Source of the DNA: Candidatus Rifleibacteriota bacterium
GTDB lineage: Bacteria > Muiribacteriota > Ozemobacteria > Ozemobacterales > Ozemobacteraceae
Assembly: GCA_015233155.1 (NCBI GenBank)
Contig: JADFYG010000020.1
Span: forward strand, 20,861-84,860
Length of the DNA: 64,000 nucleotides
Direction of reading: 5' to 3'
Shown piece after piece: positions 60,479 to 64,000 of this stretch. Under the pieces are notes generated by a model that saw nothing but the letters and a program-made list of their open reading frames with translations, had not been told where the DNA came from and searched no databases. The position numbers were made by a program, and so were the translations under genes. Positions within the stretch are counted from its first letter, which is position 1. Each line of letters opens with the position of its first letter.

Positions 60479-61551
60479 ATGATTCCTGCCCGGGTAAATC
60501 GAGAGTGCAGCGCAGCCGGATCAGGGCTGTAGGGGAAGGCCATTTCCGGGCTTATCAACTGTTTTTTAACAAGAAGTTCGAGCGCATAATTCATCGAGAT
60601 CATTCCCTCTGAACGACTGTTATCAAGAAAGAGAGGAATTTGATCCTGTTTTTCAGTTCTGATCAGATTGGCAATAGCAGGCGACTGAAGAAGGACTTCA
60701 CGAACAGCAACTCGCTCATGTTCGTCATCTTTCTTGGGTATCAGGCCCTGTGCGATTATTGCAACGAGTACCGAGGCCAGTTGATCGCGAATGAATTCGC
60801 GCCCTTCTGCGGGGAAGACACCGTAGATGCGCTCTATGGCGGATGCAGCGGTTGAGGCATGCAGCGTCGAAATGACCAGATGTCCGGTCTCGGCGGCGAC
60901 CATGGCAAGCTCAATGGTTTCGCGTTCGCGCATTTCCCCGACCATAATGATGTCCGGATCCTGGCGAAGGGTCGCGCGCAGCGCATCCGGAAAAGAGACA
61001 AAATCACGGCGATACTCACGTTGCAAAAATTCACTCTTTGCATCGCGAAAGAGAAACTCTATCGGATCTTCCAGAGTTACTATACGTAAATTTCTTGTCT
61101 GATTGAGATTTTCAAGTAAAGCAGCGATGGTGGTCGTTTTGCCGGAACCAGTCGGGCCGCAAATCAAAATCAGTCCTGAATCACTGTTTAGAGCATCTAT
61201 GATGCGTGGTTCCAGGGATAATGCATTTATGTTTGGCAGCACAAAAGGTATTTGGCGGAAAACAAACGCCAGACTATTGCGCTGTTGAAAACAGTTGACC
61301 CTGAAACGGCTGATCCCGGGGAGCGATACCGAATAATCGACGTCAAGATTCTTTTCGAAAAGTCTTCTAATTCCAAGAGGGACAGTCGTTTCAAAAATTT
61401 GCTGCATGGCATTAGTGTCTATAGGTGGAGCCGAACTAATGCTCAATTTGCCGGCAATACGGAAGACAGGAGGCAGTCCGGTGCGCAAATGTATATCTGA
61501 AGCGTTGAGCTTCTTTGCCAGCGTTAAAATTTCAGTCAGTTGTTCATTCAT
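60463..61551 (-). CDS. PilT-like type IV pilus retraction ATPase (paralogue 1)
   Basis: 362 residues. ASDIHLRTGLPPVFRIAG, Walker A GPTGSGKTT, Asp box IVTLEDPIEF, Walker B IIMVGEMRERETIELAM and the His box STLHASTAASAIERI follow in order. The C-terminal AIANLIRTEKQDQI is close to the PilT pattern, so this one is the more typical retraction ATPase. Two tandem copies suggest a PilT/PilU-type pair. Confidence 0.92.
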   Translation of the reverse strand: MNEQLTEILTLAKKLNASDIHLRTGLPPVFRIAGKLSISSAPPIDTNAMQQIFETTVPLGIRRLFEKNLDVDYSVSLPGISRFRVNCFQQRNSLAFVFRQIPFVLPNINALSLEPRIIDALNSDSGLILICGPTGSGKTTTIAALLENLNQTRNLRIVTLEDPIEFLFRDAKSEFLQREYRRDFVSFPDALRATLRQDPDIIMVGEMRERETIELAMVAAETGHLVISTLHASTAASAIERIYGVFPAEGREFIRDQLASVLVAIIAQGLIPKKDDEHERVAVREVLLQSPAIANLIRTEKQDQIPLFLDNSRSEGMISMNYALELLVKKQLISPEMAFPYSPDPAALHSRFTRAGIICEKD

Positions 61552-61982
61552 GCTCGAGTATCCCTATGGTTGTCGTCCCAAAGGTAAATATTAAACATTT
61601 CTCCGAATCTATCAGGTGCTTATTCACGAATTCCCATTATTTTGGAATGAGGCACGTATTATCTCACGAATCCGATCATTCGTGAAGTGCTATTTTTATC
61701 TGCTATTTTTATCTGTTCAGGGTCATTTCATTCACAACCGGAGAATGGCTCGAATAGCCTGAATTCAACGAATGTGGGGTTGGACCGCATGTTTACATGA
61801 TTTCGACATTCGCACAGTGGAAACTCTTTCTATCAGACAAGTTGAAACAATCCGCGATCACGCGTATCATGTATTTTCAGGCTGGAATACGCAAACGCCA
61901 ATCAAAAACTCATCGGCAAAGCGTCGGATTTTCATTACTTCCGGCATGTATTGATAAGTCGGCTGCAAAGGAAATCATTCTC
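61552..61982. other. Intergenic region, no gene seen
   Basis: The 431 bases between the divergent PilT-like and gamma-glutamyltransferase genes carry no convincing gene. The transferase frame stays open back to 61797, but without family similarity. A 13-base tandem repeat, TGCTATTTTTATC, lies near 61689-61714. Confidence 0.5.
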
Positions 61983-63908
61983 ATGACCGAAATGTTTCGA
62001 AAGATCACATTGATCCTCTGTTTTCCAACCGCGTTGATGGCTTATCCGGTGCGTCCTGTTTCGATCAGGAGTTCCGATGAATTTACTCATTTTATTGGCA
62101 GGCTTCTTCTGGTTATCTTGCTCATTTCGATTTCATTCACTCAGCCGCTTGTCGCACAGGAGCGTCAGATCGTTGCATCTGGCAGCTTCGGCGCCATTGC
62201 AACCGGGCATCCGCGAGCTACAGCAGCGGCATTGAGCATTCTCGAACGTGGTGGCAATGCGGTGGATGCGGCCGTCGCTGCCGCATTTGTTCTTGGTGTA
62301 GTTGACCTTTCAAATTCCGGACCGGGAGGCGAAGGCTTCGCACTGGTGCGTCTTCCCGGCGGTAAAATTGAATCCTGGAATGGTACCATCCGACGTCCGC
62401 GATCCGGGCTGATTGGCTCGTCCTCCATTGGCCTTCCGACCGAGGTTGCGTTGCTGCTTTCTCTTCATGAAAGACATGGAAACAGATGTCTCACGGAACT
62501 ACTTTCACCAGCCATCAAGTTGGCAAGAGAAGGTTTCCAGGTGACAGGCTATCTCGAAACTGTGCTTGCCAAGGGGATTTTCCGATTTCGGGATCCGGAG
62601 GCAATTGCACTTTTCGCTCCGGGTGGACGCCCTGTGAGAGCCGGGGAAAAGTTTATCCAGCCCGCACTTGCGGATACACTGGCATCGATTGCAGCCGATC
62701 ACGGAGCTTCGTTCTATAATGGTGAGCTTGCCGGACGCATCTCCAGGGATATCAAGGCGCGCGGCTCGGCCTATACATCTGATGATCTTGCGGCTTACCG
62801 CCCGGGATGTGAGTTTCCCGTTACCCTCGATATAGGTCCATGGCGGCTTGTCGGAGTGCCACCTCCTTCTTGTTCTGTTGTAGTCATGGGAATGGTCCGT
62901 CAGCTTCTTGCCTCCTCATGGAATCCCAATACTACTGAGGGTCTGGCGGAATGGCTGGACATAGCGAGACGGTATCTGCGTCTGAAACGCATAGAGCTTC
63001 CGAAATGTATCCGGAATCCCCGTCGTTTTTTTGTGGCGGCTTCACTTTCGGGGCCGCAGACAAAAATCGGGCGTGACCTGGAATCTGACCCTGACCCGGA
63101 TGAAATGGGTGGCCAGTCTTCGCCATCCACTGTGCCCGACGATTTGAATCCCTCGAATGAACCGCTTCAGGAAAACACCACGCATCTCGTAGTCTGGGAT
63201 AAAAACGGCATGATAGTTTCAATGACACTGACGCTTGGTCTGCATTTCGGAGCGGCCGAATTTTCCCCGCTCGGTTTTTTCTATAGTAATCAGATGCGTC
63301 ATTACACAAATTTCTCTTCTCGCTATCCCAGGGATTATCCCATTGATGCGGGGCCGATTTCGTCGAAAGCTCCTCTTCTCGTTCTCAGGAATGGAAAACC
63401 GTTTCTGGCGATCGGCGGAGCAGGAAACAATCGAATTATTACCAACACGGCTGCGGTTACGTCCGCAGTTCTGTCCGGGAATCAATCTCTCGCTGAGGCC
63501 GTTAACGCTCCGCGTGCATTTCCGGAGGCCAAAAATACTACGGTGATTGAATGGCGTCCCGAGTTGAGAAAAACCCTCGCTGCCCTTAAAATGGCAGGTC
63601 TATTAACGGGCGGCACCAGAAATAAACCTGAACTGACTGGCAGAAAAGTTGATGTGAAGCCGGCTGGCGATGACTACTTCGGACTGGTTTCCGCCGTATG
63701 TGCTAATAACAATGATAACAGTGCGTCATCGACAGTTACATCCGAAGCCGGGCTGATTGCCGTGGGTGATTATCGCCGCGACGGTTCTTCCGCGGCGGTG
63801 TTCCGCGACCCTGCTGAACACAGGGATTCCAGGTTTGAAATTCCGGCGTGGCAAAAAAATAATTTTAATGAATCTTCAACCCAGGAGGTTCCGCATGTCG
63901 CTCCGTAA
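61983..63908 (+). CDS. ggt: Gamma-glutamyltransferase, exported
   Basis: 641 residues from the ATG at 61983 (AAGGAAA, 8 bases); a longer frame from 61797 has no support. A signal-like helix (LLLVILLISISFTQPLVAQ) leads to GSFGAIATGHPRATAAALSI and LERGGNAVDAAVAAAFVLG, the family start. The autoprocessing site is NTTHLVVWD (threonine nucleophile), followed by MTLTLGLHFG and AIGGAGNNRIITNTAAV. The enzyme moves gamma-glutamyl groups, for example from glutathione, outside the cytoplasm. The gene overlaps the next start by 14 bases. Confidence 0.88.
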   Translation: MTEMFRKITLILCFPTALMAYPVRPVSIRSSDEFTHFIGRLLLVILLISISFTQPLVAQERQIVASGSFGAIATGHPRATAAALSILERGGNAVDAAVAAAFVLGVVDLSNSGPGGEGFALVRLPGGKIESWNGTIRRPRSGLIGSSSIGLPTEVALLLSLHERHGNRCLTELLSPAIKLAREGFQVTGYLETVLAKGIFRFRDPEAIALFAPGGRPVRAGEKFIQPALADTLASIAADHGASFYNGELAGRISRDIKARGSAYTSDDLAAYRPGCEFPVTLDIGPWRLVGVPPPSCSVVVMGMVRQLLASSWNPNTTEGLAEWLDIARRYLRLKRIELPKCIRNPRRFFVAASLSGPQTKIGRDLESDPDPDEMGGQSSPSTVPDDLNPSNEPLQENTTHLVVWDKNGMIVSMTLTLGLHFGAAEFSPLGFFYSNQMRHYTNFSSRYPRDYPIDAGPISSKAPLLVLRNGKPFLAIGGAGNNRIITNTAAVTSAVLSGNQSLAEAVNAPRAFPEAKNTTVIEWRPELRKTLAALKMAGLLTGGTRNKPELTGRKVDVKPAGDDYFGLVSAVCANNNDNSASSTVTSEAGLIAVGDYRRDGSSAAVFRDPAEHRDSRFEIPAWQKNNFNESSTQEVPHVAP

Positions 63909-64000
63909 ACGCGGCCATCTCAGAGTTGTCGGACAGGATAATGCAAAATCAGTTGAAACGCAGTTTACATGTCATTTGTGTGGAACGACGATTCAGGCAA
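63895..64000 (+). CDS. Zinc-ribbon protein (partial, runs off right edge)
   Basis: An ATG at 63895 with a perfect GGAGG six bases upstream opens a frame that runs to the window end (35 codons). It begins MSLRKRGHLRVVGQDNAKSV and contains a CxxC (TCHLCGTT), as in short zinc ribbons. The start lies within the last codons of the gamma-glutamyltransferase. Family cannot be told from this much. Confidence 0.6.
   Translation, partial: MSLRKRGHLRVVGQDNAKSVETQFTCHLCGTTIQA

Noticed and set aside
1..64000. tRNA, rRNA or CRISPR
   Set aside because: No cloverleaf with a TTC-arm, no ribosomal signature and no regularly spaced repeats of 24-40 bases were recognised by eye; a covariance search would be decisive.

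Overview
The window reads as a chromosome segment of a motile, anaerobic or facultative, probably Gram-negative (diderm) bacterium with roughly balanced base composition. The evidence is flagellin, a complete chemosensory set, type IV pilus retraction ATPases, a cofactor-free (Mvh-type) NiFe hydrogenase with HdrA, a Bat-type operon and many exported proteins. This mix of Mvh/Hdr genes and many poorly known secreted proteins fits an uncultivated lineage such as Candidatus Riflebacteria, but no 16S or marker gene is present, so this is only a suggestion. I see no tRNA, rRNA or CRISPR array.

Layout. 1-4.6 kb (minus strand): chemosensory operon cheW-cheW-mcp-cheB-cheR(TPR), the last gene running off the left edge. 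4.6-15.1 kb (minus): hydrogenase operon mvhG-mvhA-(insert)-maturation protease-hdrA-mvhD-small membrane protein-tusA. Between mvhA and its maturation protease lies a segment of about 4.4 kb in the opposite orientation, holding a degenerate triple-HPt protein and an S9D-type peptidase. It is bounded by two 207-bp copies of the mvhA 3' end. 15.3-19.1 kb: a soluble FtsH-like AAA protease coupled to a GT-C type membrane glycosyltransferase. 19.4-34.6 kb: a series of mostly exported single genes: YVTN propeller, App1-type phosphatase, C39-like peptidase, LprI-like protein, DUF2252 protein, phospholipase D, TMEM43 homologue, DUF188 protein, transglutaminase-like protein, pentameric ligand-gated ion channel homologue, M23 peptidase and a tryptophan-repeat protein. 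A large inverted-repeat element lies at 30.6-30.9 kb. 35.1-37.3 kb: a long flagellin gene broken by one missing base.

37.8-46.7 kb (minus): a likely operon with a TPR protein, a UshA-type nucleotidase, RlmE, a remarkable exported Met/Gln/Cys repeat protein and two tandem paralogous membrane proteins with amidotransferase-like domains. 46.8-48.2 kb: a CofG-like radical SAM enzyme fused to a hotdog thioesterase. 48.5-57.1 kb (plus): Bat operon (BatD, MoxR, DUF58, TPR/PPIase-like, DUF4381, BatA, BatB, TPR protein). 57.1-61.6 kb (minus): a methyltransferase-like gene, then two PilT-like ATPases coupled to a GAF/class III cyclase with a zinc ribbon. 62.0-64 kb: gamma-glutamyltransferase and the start of a zinc-ribbon protein.

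Intergenic DNA carries two dispersed repeat families: TTAACCACAGATG-type repeats (including a 63-bp tandem array before the last Bat gene) and GTAGGGGCG-type palindromes. The most unusual items are the MTxNPxxCQ repeat protein, the interrupted hydrogenase operon, the radical SAM-hotdog fusion, the paired amidotransferase-like membrane proteins and the triple-HPt protein.
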